This document shows, in pieces, positions 12,031 to 20,925 of a stretch of 26,414 nucleotides of DNA. Below the pieces are notes generated by a model that did not search any database, was not told the DNA's origin, and saw only the letters and a program-made list of their open reading frames with translations. The stretch comes from a virus. Location: the IMG/VR virus record IMGVR_UViG_3300042401_000332, positions 1-26,414 of that record; one strand, written 5' to 3'. The translations under genes and the position numbers were made by a program. Each line of letters opens with the position of its first letter. Position 1 is the stretch's first letter.

Positions 12031-12205
12031 ATTAATAGAAAGAGAAAGAGAAAGGCACTCTTTACAAGGATATAAATTAAAAAGAGTACAAGCATCAACA
12101 ATACATGAAAAGGATTCACAAATAGTTATAGACAAATATAATTGTGAAGTGTATTTTAATTCAAAGTATAAAGATGATTTTGTAGTAACAGTTTGGAATA
12201 AATAA
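12017..12205 (+). CDS. Hypothetical protein
   Basis: This 62-residue protein begins with an Arg/Glu helix (LIELIERERERHSLQGY) followed by strands (QIVIDKYNCEVYF, DFVVTVWNK). It is not recognised. It overlaps the preceding gene by 14 nt and ends one base before the small terminase gene, so it belongs to the late transcript. Confidence 0.65.
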   Translation: MSLIELIERERERHSLQGYKLKRVQASTIHEKDSQIVIDKYNCEVYFNSKYKDDFVVTVWNK

Positions 12206-12206
12206 G

Positions 12207-12608
12207 ATGGCGAAACATAAATACATAGAAACACCCGAAATAATGTATGAACTCTTTGAAAAGTATAAGAGCAAAGTGCATGAAAATCCTAGATACAATT
12301 ATCAGTTAGATAAAACGGGTAAAATTGTTCCCGTACCTTTAAGAGTACCGTTAACCTTTGAAGGGTTTTATGTTTACTGTTATAATGAAATCGGTTGTAT
12401 AGACCAATACTTCGAGAATAGAGATGAAAGATATACAGAATATGTTGCTATCTGTTCACGTATAAAGAAAGAAATACGTAACGACCAAATCGAAGGAGGC
12501 ATGGTTGGACAATATAATGCAAGTATAACACAACGTTTAAATGGCCTTGCTGAAAAGACACAAAACGAAAACAAAACAGTAGACAAATTCGAGTTTGGCA
12601 ACGATTAA
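12207..12608 (+). CDS. terS: Terminase small subunit
   Basis: The 133-residue protein resembles the small terminase (DNA-packaging gp3-like) of Bacteroidota phages. It has an N-terminal YIETPEIMYELFEKYK helix, an LTFEGFYVYCYNEIGCIDQYF segment (residues 49-69) that may form the DNA-binding part, ICSRIKKEIRNDQIEGGMVGQYNASITQRLNGLAEK (82-117) typical of this family, and a C-terminal acidic tail. It recognises the packaging start and stimulates the large subunit. The gene overlaps terL by 14 nt. Confidence 0.85.
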   Translation: MAKHKYIETPEIMYELFEKYKSKVHENPRYNYQLDKTGKIVPVPLRVPLTFEGFYVYCYNEIGCIDQYFENRDERYTEYVAICSRIKKEIRNDQIEGGMVGQYNASITQRLNGLAEKTQNENKTVDKFEFGND

Positions 12609-13791
12609 AGGATATACACCCCATGAGTATCAAAAGAAGATACATGATAGTATTAGATTTGATAATCATAAATACTATGTATTAAACATTGGTAGGCAGT
12701 TCGGTAAAACTATGTTAGGAATTAACTCAATGTTAGATTGGGCTATTAATAATAGAGGTTGCCATATTGCATGGGTCACGCCTATCTACAAACAAGGAAA
12801 GAAAGTATTTGATGAATTTGAAAAGGCTACAACTAGAAGCGGTCTTTTTGAGTATAATAAAAGTGAGTTAACTATTAAAGGCTTTGGAAGTACTATAAGT
12901 TTCTTTTCAGGAGAGCGACCAGACAATATAAGGGGTAATACATTTGACTATCTTATAATGGATGAGATTGCATTTAGTAGACCTGAACTATGGGATGAAG
13001 TATTAAGTGCAACTGTACTTGTTAAGGGTAAAAAAGTTTTATTTATTTCAACTCCTAAAGGAAAAAACCATTTTTATAAATATTCTTTACAACATAACTA
13101 CGATGATAGGTGGAAATATTTTCACTTTACAAGTTATGATAATCCAATGATTGACTCAAAGGATTTAGATGAGCGTAGAAGAAGTTTACCCGACCATATA
13201 TTTAGACAAGAATACCTTGCTGAATTTATAGACAATAATAGCGGCCTATTTAGAAACGTTAAAGCTAATGTAATAGAATACAAAGCTGAACAAGAGGAGT
13301 TATATGGGGGCCTAGATATTGGTAGAGCAGATGATTATACTGTTTTAACTATTATAAACAGACATAATGAAATGGTTTATTGTAATAGGTGGAGGCATGA
13401 CGAATGGAACAATATAATTAATAAGGTTGCAGCAGTAATAAATGAATATCAATGTCAAACATATGTAGAGGTTAATAACCAAGGAGACGTATTCTATGAG
13501 ATGCTACAAGGCAAATGTTATGACTTAATAGATTCGTTTGTTACAACGTCCAAAACAAAGCCTATAATGATTGAGGATTTAGCTTTAGCGTTTGAGCAAA
13601 ACAATATTAAGATACTAAATAAACAGTATTTAATAGATGAGTTAGAAGCATTCACTTATATCTATAACGAGCGAACTAGAGGGGTACAATATTCAGCACC
13701 TCAAGGAATGCATGATGATAGCGTAATGAGTTTAGCATTAGCATATCAGTCAAGAAAAGATTTCAAAGGAGGTCTTCCAAATATTCGATAA
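12595..13791 (+). CDS. terL: Terminase large subunit (packaging ATPase-nuclease)
   Basis: The 398-residue protein drives DNA into the prohead and cuts the concatemer. Walker A is GRQFGKT (33-39), Walker B is YLIMDE (119-124, catalytic E124), and STP (152-154) is the coupling motif. The RNase H-like nuclease domain shows GGLDIG (D241), VEVNNQG (292 region) and MHDDSV (D374, D375). The start must be a non-ATG codon: a TAG at 12580 closes the frame and the first in-frame ATG (residue 40) lies after Walker A, so TTG at 12595 is chosen. This overlap with terS suggests coupled translation. Confidence 0.95.
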   Translation: MATIKGYTPHEYQKKIHDSIRFDNHKYYVLNIGRQFGKTMLGINSMLDWAINNRGCHIAWVTPIYKQGKKVFDEFEKATTRSGLFEYNKSELTIKGFGSTISFFSGERPDNIRGNTFDYLIMDEIAFSRPELWDEVLSATVLVKGKKVLFISTPKGKNHFYKYSLQHNYDDRWKYFHFTSYDNPMIDSKDLDERRRSLPDHIFRQEYLAEFIDNNSGLFRNVKANVIEYKAEQEELYGGLDIGRADDYTVLTIINRHNEMVYCNRWRHDEWNNIINKVAAVINEYQCQTYVEVNNQGDVFYEMLQGKCYDLIDSFVTTSKTKPIMIEDLALAFEQNNIKILNKQYLIDELEAFTYIYNERTRGVQYSAPQGMHDDSVMSLALAYQSRKDFKGGLPNIR

Positions 13792-13822
13792 TACAAATAA
13801 TAAAATTAAACGTTTTAACATT

Positions 13823-14518
13823 ATGAAATTAGAGTTAATTATTCCCGAAAGTTTGAATGAAGTTCCTTTGTTACATTACCAGCAATTTGTTGACGATGTG
13901 AAAGGAAGTGAGGATAACGACTATATCGGTCAAAAGTTAGTCGAAAGATTTTGCGGAATACAATTAAAAGAAATAGTTAAGATTAAACAAAAGGATATTT
14001 TAAACCTTACTAATCATTTTAACGAACTATTCAAAAAGAAGAACGATTTTAAACCTAGATTCAAGATTCAAGGAGTTGAGTTTGGTTTCATTACAGATTT
14101 AGAGAACATCACAAGTGGCGAATACATAGATTTAGAAAAATACTTACAAGACGTTAATACGCTTCATAAAGCTATGGCGGTTATGTACAGACCAATCGTT
14201 AAAGAAAAGGGAGACAAATACGAAATAGAGCCATATCAAAGTGCTATTAACTACGCTGAAGTAATGAGATACGCTCCACTTTCAAACGTACTTGCTGCAC
14301 AGGTTTTTTTTTGGAGTTTAGGACAACAATTGTTGAAAGCTATTCCTACCTTTTTGGAGAGGGAAATGAAGAAGATGACCAAGAAACAACAAGCGACTTT
14401 AGTGGAGCAACTCAATTTGCAAAACAGTGGGGATGGTATACAAGTATATATGAACTCGCTCAGGGGGACGTTAGAAGATTCGATGAAGTTACAAAACTTT
14501 CCATTCATCAATGTTTAA
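13823..14518 (+). CDS. Conserved phage protein, zero-frame product of a frameshift pair
   Basis: This 231-residue protein, conserved in Bacteroidota phages, begins MKLELIIPESLNEVPLLHYQQF, has VEFGFITDLENITSGEYIDLEKYL (residues 85-108), KAMAVMYRPI (116-125) and EVMRYAPLSNVLAAQVFFWSLG (146-167), and ends with a basic helical tail. Its frame passes through a T9 run at 14304-14312. From there the -1 frame is also open and codes for a protein-like sequence (14311-14565). The family could be a tail assembly chaperone comparable to lambda G/GT, where such frameshifts are the rule, but that assignment rests on the frameshift and position. It follows terL and uses an ATG after AACGTTTTAACATT. Confidence 0.78.
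   Translation: MKLELIIPESLNEVPLLHYQQFVDDVKGSEDNDYIGQKLVERFCGIQLKEIVKIKQKDILNLTNHFNELFKKKNDFKPRFKIQGVEFGFITDLENITSGEYIDLEKYLQDVNTLHKAMAVMYRPIVKEKGDKYEIEPYQSAINYAEVMRYAPLSNVLAAQVFFWSLGQQLLKAIPTFLEREMKKMTKKQQATLVEQLNLQNSGDGIQVYMNSLRGTLEDSMKLQNFPFINV
14303..14313 (+). promoter_or_regulatory. Slippery T9 run, candidate -1 frameshift site
   Basis: The zero frame reads GTT TTT TTT TGG across nine T (14304-14312). A -1 slip on T TTT TTT moves ribosomes into TTG GAG and joins 163 zero-frame residues to 84 residues encoded in the -1 frame, a 247-residue product. Transcript slippage on the T run would give the same fusion. Confidence 0.65.
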
Positions 14519-14565
14519 CATGGTTAACATATAAGAAACAAAGACAAGAAATATTTAAGGAATGA
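14311..14565 (+). CDS. -1 frame extension (frameshift-dependent product)
   Basis: The 84 codons read in the -1 frame relative to 13823-14518 have an acidic linker (FGEGNEEDDQETTSDF) and then ATQFAKQWGWYTSIYELAQGDVRRFDEVTKLSIHQCLTWL, which looks like a real folded segment: the KxWGWY-xxIYELA-GD pattern followed by an H-x-LTWL-YKK helix recurs in proteins of related phages. It lacks an ATG; an independent TTG start at 14311 is possible, but the T9 run makes fusion by frameshift the better model. Its end overlaps the next gene's ATG by 4 nt, so this frame is where coupling with the downstream gene occurs. Confidence 0.72.
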   Translation: MEFRTTIVESYSYLFGEGNEEDDQETTSDFSGATQFAKQWGWYTSIYELAQGDVRRFDEVTKLSIHQCLTWLTYKKQRQEIFKE

Positions 14566-15017
14566 AAGGACACTTACAAATAATAGATGCAATTCGTACA
14601 CAGTTAGAAGCTGATGAATTTGTTAATACGGTAACAGAGGGAAGTTTATTCGATATTGATTTAGCTAAAGTAACGATGTTCCCTTTGTCGCATATTATAG
14701 TTAACTCATTCCAATTTAGCGAGAATGTAATTAGATGTAACCTTTCTATACTTGCAATGGATGTTGTCGACTTATCTAAGTCAGAAGTAACGGATGTGTT
14801 CAAAGGAAATGATAATAAGCAATATGTAATTAATACGGCTCTATTAACTTTAAATAGATTATACCAACAATTAAGACATGGTAGTTTAGTTGATAGTGGA
14901 TATATTGTAGACGGTACGCCAACAGTTGAACCATTTGAGGAAAGATTTGAGAATTATATCGCAGGTTGTACTATGACATTAGACGTTTCATTTTTTCCCG
15001 ACATGACTGTATGTTAA
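14562..15017 (+). CDS. Probable tail completion or neck protein
   Basis: The 151-residue protein has an N-terminal helix (QIIDAIRTQLEADEFVNTV), strands around SHIIVNSFQFSENVIRCNLSILAMDVVD (residues 43-70), a helix after NKQYVINTALLTLNRL and a strand-rich C-terminus (EERFENYIAGCTMTLDVSFF). This alpha-beta pattern with a final FENYIAG(C/W) strand pair resembles small head-tail joining and tail-terminator proteins. The gene lies between the frameshift pair and an HK97 gp10-like gene, the usual setting for such proteins. The family assignment is by layout only. Confidence 0.62.
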   Translation: MKGHLQIIDAIRTQLEADEFVNTVTEGSLFDIDLAKVTMFPLSHIIVNSFQFSENVIRCNLSILAMDVVDLSKSEVTDVFKGNDNKQYVINTALLTLNRLYQQLRHGSLVDSGYIVDGTPTVEPFEERFENYIAGCTMTLDVSFFPDMTVC

Positions 15018-15523
15018 ACAATGGGGTTCAAAAGGAGTTAAAACGATTCACAGACTACGTAGTTAAAGAAGCACGTACAAACTTAACACGTCTAAAAAAG
15101 AATAGCACAAAGACGTTATATGATAGCTTAAAAGGGAATGTAAAAGTATCTACAAACTCTTTTGAAATGTCTATTGAGATGGAGGAATACGGGCATTTTC
15201 AAGACAAAGGGGTAAGCGGTAAAAAAGTAAAATACAACACACCTTATTCATATAAATCAAAGATGCCCCCACCAAGCAAATTAGATAAATGGATAGTTAG
15301 GAAAGGTATTGCACCACGTGACAAAAATGGAAACTTTATAAGTCGTAAGTCTTTACAGTTTTTAATTGCACGAAGCATATTTAACAATGGAATTAAACCG
15401 AGTTTATTTTTAACTAAACCATTTGAAGCAGCATTTAAAAAACTACCAGACGAATTAATTGAGAAGTTCGGTTTAGAAGTTTTAGATTTATTTGATTTCA
15501 CAATACAAAAACCAAAGAAATGA
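15011..15523 (+). CDS. HK97 gp10-like head-tail joining protein
   Basis: The ATG at 15011 overlaps the previous stop and gives 170 residues; a longer frame from 14966 would run inside the upstream gene and is rejected. The sequence has LKRFTDYVVKEARTNL, a beta segment SFEMSIEMEEYGHFQDKGVSG (the conserved E-YG-FQD-GVSG of this group), a KMPPPSKLDKWIVRKGIAPR stretch and FLIARSIFNNGIKPSLFLTKPFE. This matches the HK97 gp10/tail-completion family as seen in Bacteroidota phages, which sits at the junction of head and tail. It overlaps the next gene by ATGA. Confidence 0.78.
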   Translation: MLNNGVQKELKRFTDYVVKEARTNLTRLKKNSTKTLYDSLKGNVKVSTNSFEMSIEMEEYGHFQDKGVSGKKVKYNTPYSYKSKMPPPSKLDKWIVRKGIAPRDKNGNFISRKSLQFLIARSIFNNGIKPSLFLTKPFEAAFKKLPDELIEKFGLEVLDLFDFTIQKPKK

Positions 15524-16575
15524 GTAACAGAATATTTGCACGTTCGCCTTATATTATAGAGGTTAACGAGTCAGGACAAACAAGTAGTAAAATAGAGGTA
15601 TTTTTATGGAATAGTGGAAGTGTTCCAAGTTCACCACAATACACACTTAGTAAAGCAATACCAAGTACAACGAATTTACAAACGTTATATAATGTTAGTC
15701 CTTTGATTCGTGAGTATATTAAGTTCGCTAATCCATCGTTAAACTATAATTCGGTTGGTACTGCTTTGTTCAATCAATCTTATTGCAACGTTCAAATTAA
15801 GCGATATAAGAATACGGGTACTTTATTAGATACGACTACTTATTATGGTTTTGACGGTTACTCAGAATATACGGATGGATATAACTTTGATAGAGGTCAA
15901 TATTTACTAGATGAGGGTACGTATTATTATTACTACGATGATTCATCTACATACATTAACACTAAAGCAGGCGACATTACTTTAGAAGTTGAGAACGGTT
16001 GGAAAGCAAAGTTTACTAATCTAGTAAGTGGAGCAACTACAACGGGGACATTCAATTCTAGTGGATTAAAAACAGTTCATAGAGTTAGTGGCACGTATTG
16101 GGCAGATGGTAACAAGTTAGAGATTACAGATGCTTCAAATAATGTATTAAGAACTTACTACTTTAAACCAATTGAAGAATGTAAGTACACACCTTTACCG
16201 ATTGACTTTATTAACAAGTTTGGAGCATGGCAAAGAGAATGGTTTTTTAAGGCGAGTTACGACAATATCGAGATACAAAATACTGAATACAATTTAATGC
16301 CTAGCGTTTTGCCTAGTTATAGCACCAAAGAGGGACAAACTAAAACATTTAACACGAACGCAAAAGAAAACATTCGAGTGAATACGGGTTGGGTAAACGA
16401 AAACTTTAAAGCAACTATTCAAGAGATAATGTTAAGTGAAAGAATATTATTAAATAACTTACCTGTTAGATGTAGAACTAAAAACATTGAAAAGTTTAAA
16501 TCTATTAATTCAAAAACTATTAACTATACTTTAGAATTTGATTACAATTTCAACACTTTAAACAACGTATTATAA
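15520..16575 (+). CDS. Tail structural protein
   Basis: The 351-residue protein is beta-rich with many Thr, Ser, Asn and Tyr residues, typical of virion proteins. It starts MSNRIFARSPYIIEVNE. The middle has a YYYYYDD tract (residues 136-142) and repeated YTDGYNFDRGQYLLDEGTYY-like strands, then PLPIDFINKFGAWQREWFFKASYD (near 226-249). A FINKFGAWQ-WFF segment is characteristic of a conserved, unnamed tail protein of Bacteroidota phages. Its neighbours indicate a baseplate or tail tip component. It overlaps the next gene in TAATG. Confidence 0.72.
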   Translation: MSNRIFARSPYIIEVNESGQTSSKIEVFLWNSGSVPSSPQYTLSKAIPSTTNLQTLYNVSPLIREYIKFANPSLNYNSVGTALFNQSYCNVQIKRYKNTGTLLDTTTYYGFDGYSEYTDGYNFDRGQYLLDEGTYYYYYDDSSTYINTKAGDITLEVENGWKAKFTNLVSGATTTGTFNSSGLKTVHRVSGTYWADGNKLEITDASNNVLRTYYFKPIEECKYTPLPIDFINKFGAWQREWFFKASYDNIEIQNTEYNLMPSVLPSYSTKEGQTKTFNTNAKENIRVNTGWVNENFKATIQEIMLSERILLNNLPVRCRTKNIEKFKSINSKTINYTLEFDYNFNTLNNVL

Positions 16576-18950
16576 TGAGAAAAGTCGACTTATATATTGA
16601 AACGGTTGAGAATAGTGGAAACTACTCTAAAATAGAATTATTTAATAACGAAGAAATAACAGTATCTAGTTCGATTCAAAATGTTAACGATATTAGTAAA
16701 ATATTTACAGACTATTCACAGTCTTTTACAGTTCCCTCAAGTGTTGTTAACAATGCAATATTTGAACACTTTTACAATAACGATATCGACACACTTTTAG
16801 ACCATAACCTACGTAGAAACGCTTTTATTGAAATTGATTACATGCCTTTTAGAACGGGTAAAATTCAATTGGAAAAAGCAATGGTTAAGAATAACCAAAA
16901 CGAAAACTATTCGATTACGTTTTATGGGGAAACACTTTCGTTAAAAGATAAGTTCGGGGATGCTAAATTAAAGGATTTAGATGTTACTTTTGTAGATGCT
17001 CCTTATTCTGGTTCAGATGTACAAACTGCAATAACAAACACGACTGATGTAGATGTACGCTACCCTTTAATAAGTTCGCAAAGACAATGGACATACGGAG
17101 ATTCAACGTCTACAGATATAAGTGTTGTTGGAGGTAAAATGAATTACACGGAGTTATTCCCTGCTTTAAAAATTTCAAAGATATTTGAAGCGATTGAATT
17201 GAGATGGTCAATTGACTTTCAAGGATTGTTTTTAACAGACACTAGATTTACTAATTGTTTTCTTTACTTAAAGAATAAAGAAACATTTGAAATATTTACG
17301 GAAGCACAAAAAGTAAATGTAGTAACTTCAGACAATCATTTAGATAGTGCAGCAGGATTTCAAATAATTAATCCAACTACTGATATAGTTAACTTTAAAT
17401 ATTGGCGACAATTTAATTACTTCTTATATGGAAATCAGTCTTTAGAATTGGTTATAAGTGGATGTTCAAATTTAACTGCAACTTACTATATCGAAATTTA
17501 TGAAAACAATACTTTAATAAAAACATTAACGGGTTCAGGGAATAACACATACAACATAATAAGTTATGCAACTGTTAATGGTTTAGATAAACAAGTTTAT
17601 TGTATTGTTAAATCAAATCAAACGGTATCTTTAACATTTAACTATAATTATGTTGTTGAAGAGACTTACGATTTTGGTTTGGCTTCAGGTGGTTCAAGTA
17701 ATGTTATAAGTGAAAGCGATATTGTTTACGGTATAGGTGCTTCGCAAACGCTTACAACAACTTATATCGATTTAGCTTCATTCATGCCTGATATGACTGT
17801 TTACGATTTCCTTAGTGGTATATTCAAAAACTTTAATTTAACGTGCTACGCTAAAAGTAAAATGATATTTCAAATTGAACCTTTAGAAGATTGGTATAAT
17901 AAGGGGCGAATAATAGATATAACTAAATATACAACAACTGAAGAAATAAGCGTTTCAAGAGTTCCACTTTATAAAACAATTAAGTTTGAACATGAGCAAA
18001 GTCAATCGTTCATGAATAGAGAGTTTTTTGATTTGTTTGGTAAGGAATATGGCGATTTAAATAATACTTACAACTACGACGGAGCAGACTATCAAATTAA
18101 AGTGCCTTTTGAAAACTTATTACATAATGAGTTTGATGGTACGATGACACAAGTTGGTTATTGCTTAACTAAAAAGCCAGACTTTAAACCTTACATTCCT
18201 AAACCTATTTTGCTTTATATGTATGAACAACAAAGTACATCTATAAAGTTCTACGACGGTTCAACAACTAATACGCTTACAACTTACATGCCATTTGGTC
18301 AGGACATGAAGAAAAGCACTGTTAACTATTCTTTAAATTGGGGTTCTGATAATTCAAGTCTTTTAAATGTGCCCATTACACAAGGTAAATTTGCAACTTA
18401 TTACTATGGTTACTTATCTAACTTATTTAATAAAAAGAATAGGATTACAAACGTTAAAACAATATTACCATTAAGCATACTTACAACGCTTAAATTAAAC
18501 GATAGGTTAGTGATTAGAGATAAACGATATATCATTAACCAAATGAATAGTAAGCTAACAAATGGCGAAGTTAATTTGGAATTGATAAACGACTTTAGAC
18601 CTGTTAAACCTAACACAACGTTTAAAGCAAAGAAGCCAACAAGCGTTGTAGATGTTGAAGTATTATTTCCTAACTATGTTAAGAGTGCAAGCATAACAAC
18701 AACAACGGGAGGAGTAACTATTTCGCCAAGTTTAATTACAAGTGAACAACGTATTGCAGTAACCGTTCCAACTGATACAAATGTTTACTATGGTCGAATC
18801 ACTGAAGATGGTAACATAAGAGTTTCTGAAACGTTTTCAAATAGAATCACAGAGGGTGGCGACAACAAGGTAATCGAGTTAGAAATAGAATACACTTTTG
18901 AAGATGGAACAATTGATAAATATTACAGTTATATAATACAAGAACAATGA
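16575..18950 (+). CDS. Large tail or baseplate protein
   Basis: The 791-residue protein is the largest in the window. It begins MRKVDLYIETVENSGNYSKIELFNNEEITVSSSIQNVNDI, followed by DYSQSFTVPSS and ENYSITFYGETLSLKDKFGD (about 110-130). Later parts include FMPDMTVYDFLSGIFKNFNLTCYAKSKM, which looks like a tail-hub domain. The C-terminal 130 residues are Thr- and Ser-rich strands. It has the marks of a gpD/gp27-like tail hub or baseplate protein: size, a beta-rich body and position before the tape measure. The exact assignment is inference. It shares its TAATG start with the preceding gene and overlaps a 52-codon gene at its end. Confidence 0.7.
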   Translation: MRKVDLYIETVENSGNYSKIELFNNEEITVSSSIQNVNDISKIFTDYSQSFTVPSSVVNNAIFEHFYNNDIDTLLDHNLRRNAFIEIDYMPFRTGKIQLEKAMVKNNQNENYSITFYGETLSLKDKFGDAKLKDLDVTFVDAPYSGSDVQTAITNTTDVDVRYPLISSQRQWTYGDSTSTDISVVGGKMNYTELFPALKISKIFEAIELRWSIDFQGLFLTDTRFTNCFLYLKNKETFEIFTEAQKVNVVTSDNHLDSAAGFQIINPTTDIVNFKYWRQFNYFLYGNQSLELVISGCSNLTATYYIEIYENNTLIKTLTGSGNNTYNIISYATVNGLDKQVYCIVKSNQTVSLTFNYNYVVEETYDFGLASGGSSNVISESDIVYGIGASQTLTTTYIDLASFMPDMTVYDFLSGIFKNFNLTCYAKSKMIFQIEPLEDWYNKGRIIDITKYTTTEEISVSRVPLYKTIKFEHEQSQSFMNREFFDLFGKEYGDLNNTYNYDGADYQIKVPFENLLHNEFDGTMTQVGYCLTKKPDFKPYIPKPILLYMYEQQSTSIKFYDGSTTNTLTTYMPFGQDMKKSTVNYSLNWGSDNSSLLNVPITQGKFATYYYGYLSNLFNKKNRITNVKTILPLSILTTLKLNDRLVIRDKRYIINQMNSKLTNGEVNLELINDFRPVKPNTTFKAKKPTSVVDVEVLFPNYVKSASITTTTGGVTISPSLITSEQRIAVTVPTDTNVYYGRITEDGNIRVSETFSNRITEGGDNKVIELEIEYTFEDGTIDKYYSYIIQEQ

Positions 18951-19105
18951 TAGCACAACTTATTCAACTATTACAAATATCAGATTTTTACGGTCAAAGT
19001 GAATTTATTGATATTGCGAAAGGAAAGTTTAAAATTGAAACTACTATTAAGGGAACTTATAAGCAAGGAGTTAGAAAAATTAAAGCAATAAGAAATGGCT
19101 ATTAA
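18947..19105 (+). CDS. Small conserved protein before the tape measure
   Basis: An ATG at 18947, in an ATGA overlap, opens a 52-codon frame that overlaps the tape measure start by 11 nt and fills the gap between two large tail genes. The product starts MIAQLIQLLQISDFYGQ and ends with a basic GTYKQGVRKIKAIRNGY tail. No family is recognised. Its tight overlaps support translation and a tail assembly role. Confidence 0.68.
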   Translation: MIAQLIQLLQISDFYGQSEFIDIAKGKFKIETTIKGTYKQGVRKIKAIRNGY

Positions 19106-20921
19106 AAAGGAAATTGAGTTAGAAGTAAAAGTTGATAGCGTAGGCACACTTAAACAACAACTAAAGGAAGCTCAAAGAGAGGTTGAAACATTAGCAGCCA
19201 AATTCGGGGCAACGTCTGAAGCAGCGACAAATGCAGCAAAAAGAGCAGCAGCTTTAAAAGATGAAATAGGTGATGCTAAAGCCTTAACGGATGCCTTTAA
19301 TCCTGATGCTAAATTCAACGCTTTCGGTAGTGCATTACAAGGTGTTGCAGGTGGTTTTAGTGCAGTGCAAGGTGCTATGGGACTTGTAGGTGTTGAATCG
19401 TCAGCAGTCGAAGCTACATTGTTAAAGGTTCAAAGTGCAATGGCTTTAAGTCAAGGAATCAATAGTGTAATGGCTGCAAAAGATTCTTTTACTAACCTTG
19501 CTGCAGTAATTGGTAAAACTGCATTAGGTCAAAAGTTGTTAACTGCTGCACAAGTAGCTGGAGCAGTTACGATGCGAGTTCTTAACGCTGTTATGGCTGC
19601 GAATCCTATCTTCTTAATTATTGCTGCAATTACTGCATTGGTGGGGGCATTCGCTTATTTCACAAGTTCAACAGAAACTGCAACGGCTGCAAATGATAAG
19701 TTAAACGCTTCATTAAAGAATCAAGAAGATTTATTAAATATTAATAACGAAAATCTAAAGAAGTCAGGCGAGAGAAGATTAAAACTATTACAAGCACAAG
19801 GAGCAGGAGAGCAGGAAATTCACGACCAAACTATTAAGAACTTAAAGAATGAAGAAAAAGCGAGGTTAAGCAATTTGGATTTTGTTAAGACTAAGATTAG
19901 TGAGAAACGCCAAATATTAGCGAGAGCATACGAAGAAGAAGATGAGGAATTAATTAAATCAACAGTTGAAGAAATTAACCAAGCAAGGGCGAAGTATTAC
20001 GAATTAATAAGGTTAAAAAGAGATAACACAAACAACTTACTAGTTGAAGAAGAAAGCTACGCTAAAAAATTACGTGATAAGAAAGCAGCAGAGGACAAAA
20101 AAGAATTAGAAGATGCAAAAGCTGCACAAGCTGAAGCAAATAAAAGAGCTGAAGAGCGGAAAAGGAAAAAAGCTGAAGCCGCAAAGATACAAGCAGAACA
20201 AGACAAAATAGAGCAAGAAAGACGTGCTATGATGGCACAAGGCGAAATAGATGCAGATGCTGCAGCATACGCTTATTTTGCAGAACAAGACAAAAAGAAA
20301 GCTGATGAGAAAGAAGCAGCAAGGCTTAAAGAGTTAGAAGATGAACAATTATTAGCTAATTTAAAAGAAGAAATAAGGCTAAAAGAAGTAAGGGACGAAG
20401 AAGACAAAGAAGCTAAATTAAAACAATTAAGAGCAAACCAATTACAAGGAACATTAGACACGTTAAACGCATTAGCAAACCTTAGTGAATTATTTGCCGG
20501 TAAATCAAAAGCACAACAAGAAAGAGCATTTAAAATACAAAAGGCAGTTAACATCGCTACTGCAGTTATAGACACTTATAAGGCTGCAAATGCTGCTTTG
20601 GCTTCTGCTCCTCCTCCGTTTAGTTTTATCGCAATGGGTGCTGCAATTACTGCTGGTTTAGTTAACGTAAAAAAGATAGCTTCTCAAAAGTTTGAGGGGG
20701 GTGCTGCTTCAAGTGGTGGTGGAGGCTTTAGTGGTGGAGGCTCAAGTCCTAGTGGGATGAATGGCTCAACTGTAATAACTCCAAACTTTAACATAGTAGG
20801 TAATAACGGTCAAAACCAATTAGGGCAATTAGGTTCGCCAATTCAAGCCTACGTTGTAAGTAGCGACATGACAAGTCAACAACAATTAGATAGAAACAGA
20901 TTAAGAAATGCAACGTTCTAA
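19095..20921 (+). CDS. Tape measure protein
   Basis: The 608-residue protein sets tail length. It begins with a helical, Ala-rich segment (IELEVKVDSVGTLKQQLKEAQREVETLAAKFG), has a hydrophobic stretch at 150-190 (AANPIFLIIAAITALVGAFAYF) that may enter the membrane at infection, a long charged coiled coil about 200-450 rich in KEE, RKKAEA and EQ, a second Ala-rich hydrophobic part near 480-530, then a Gly/Ser-rich linker (FEGGAASSGGGGFSGGGSS) and a beta tail ending QQLDRNRLRNATF. This order is typical for Bacteroidota siphovirus tape measures. From the usual ratio of about 0.15 nm per residue, the tail would be around 90 nm long. The last bases overlap the upstream ATG of the protease frame. 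Confidence 0.88.
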   Translation: MAIKKEIELEVKVDSVGTLKQQLKEAQREVETLAAKFGATSEAATNAAKRAAALKDEIGDAKALTDAFNPDAKFNAFGSALQGVAGGFSAVQGAMGLVGVESSAVEATLLKVQSAMALSQGINSVMAAKDSFTNLAAVIGKTALGQKLLTAAQVAGAVTMRVLNAVMAANPIFLIIAAITALVGAFAYFTSSTETATAANDKLNASLKNQEDLLNINNENLKKSGERRLKLLQAQGAGEQEIHDQTIKNLKNEEKARLSNLDFVKTKISEKRQILARAYEEEDEELIKSTVEEINQARAKYYELIRLKRDNTNNLLVEEESYAKKLRDKKAAEDKKELEDAKAAQAEANKRAEERKRKKAEAAKIQAEQDKIEQERRAMMAQGEIDADAAAYAYFAEQDKKKADEKEAARLKELEDEQLLANLKEEIRLKEVRDEEDKEAKLKQLRANQLQGTLDTLNALANLSELFAGKSKAQQERAFKIQKAVNIATAVIDTYKAANAALASAPPPFSFIAMGAAITAGLVNVKKIASQKFEGGAASSGGGGFSGGGSSPSGMNGSTVITPNFNIVGNNGQNQLGQLGSPIQAYVVSSDMTSQQQLDRNRLRNATF

Positions 20922-20925
20922 AATT

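Noticed and set aside
14611-14617. Other CTGATGA cores (also at 910-916 and 20302-20308)
   Set aside because: They lie in coding sequence, and no stem II followed by GAAA or matching stems I and III is found around them, so they are not hammerheads.
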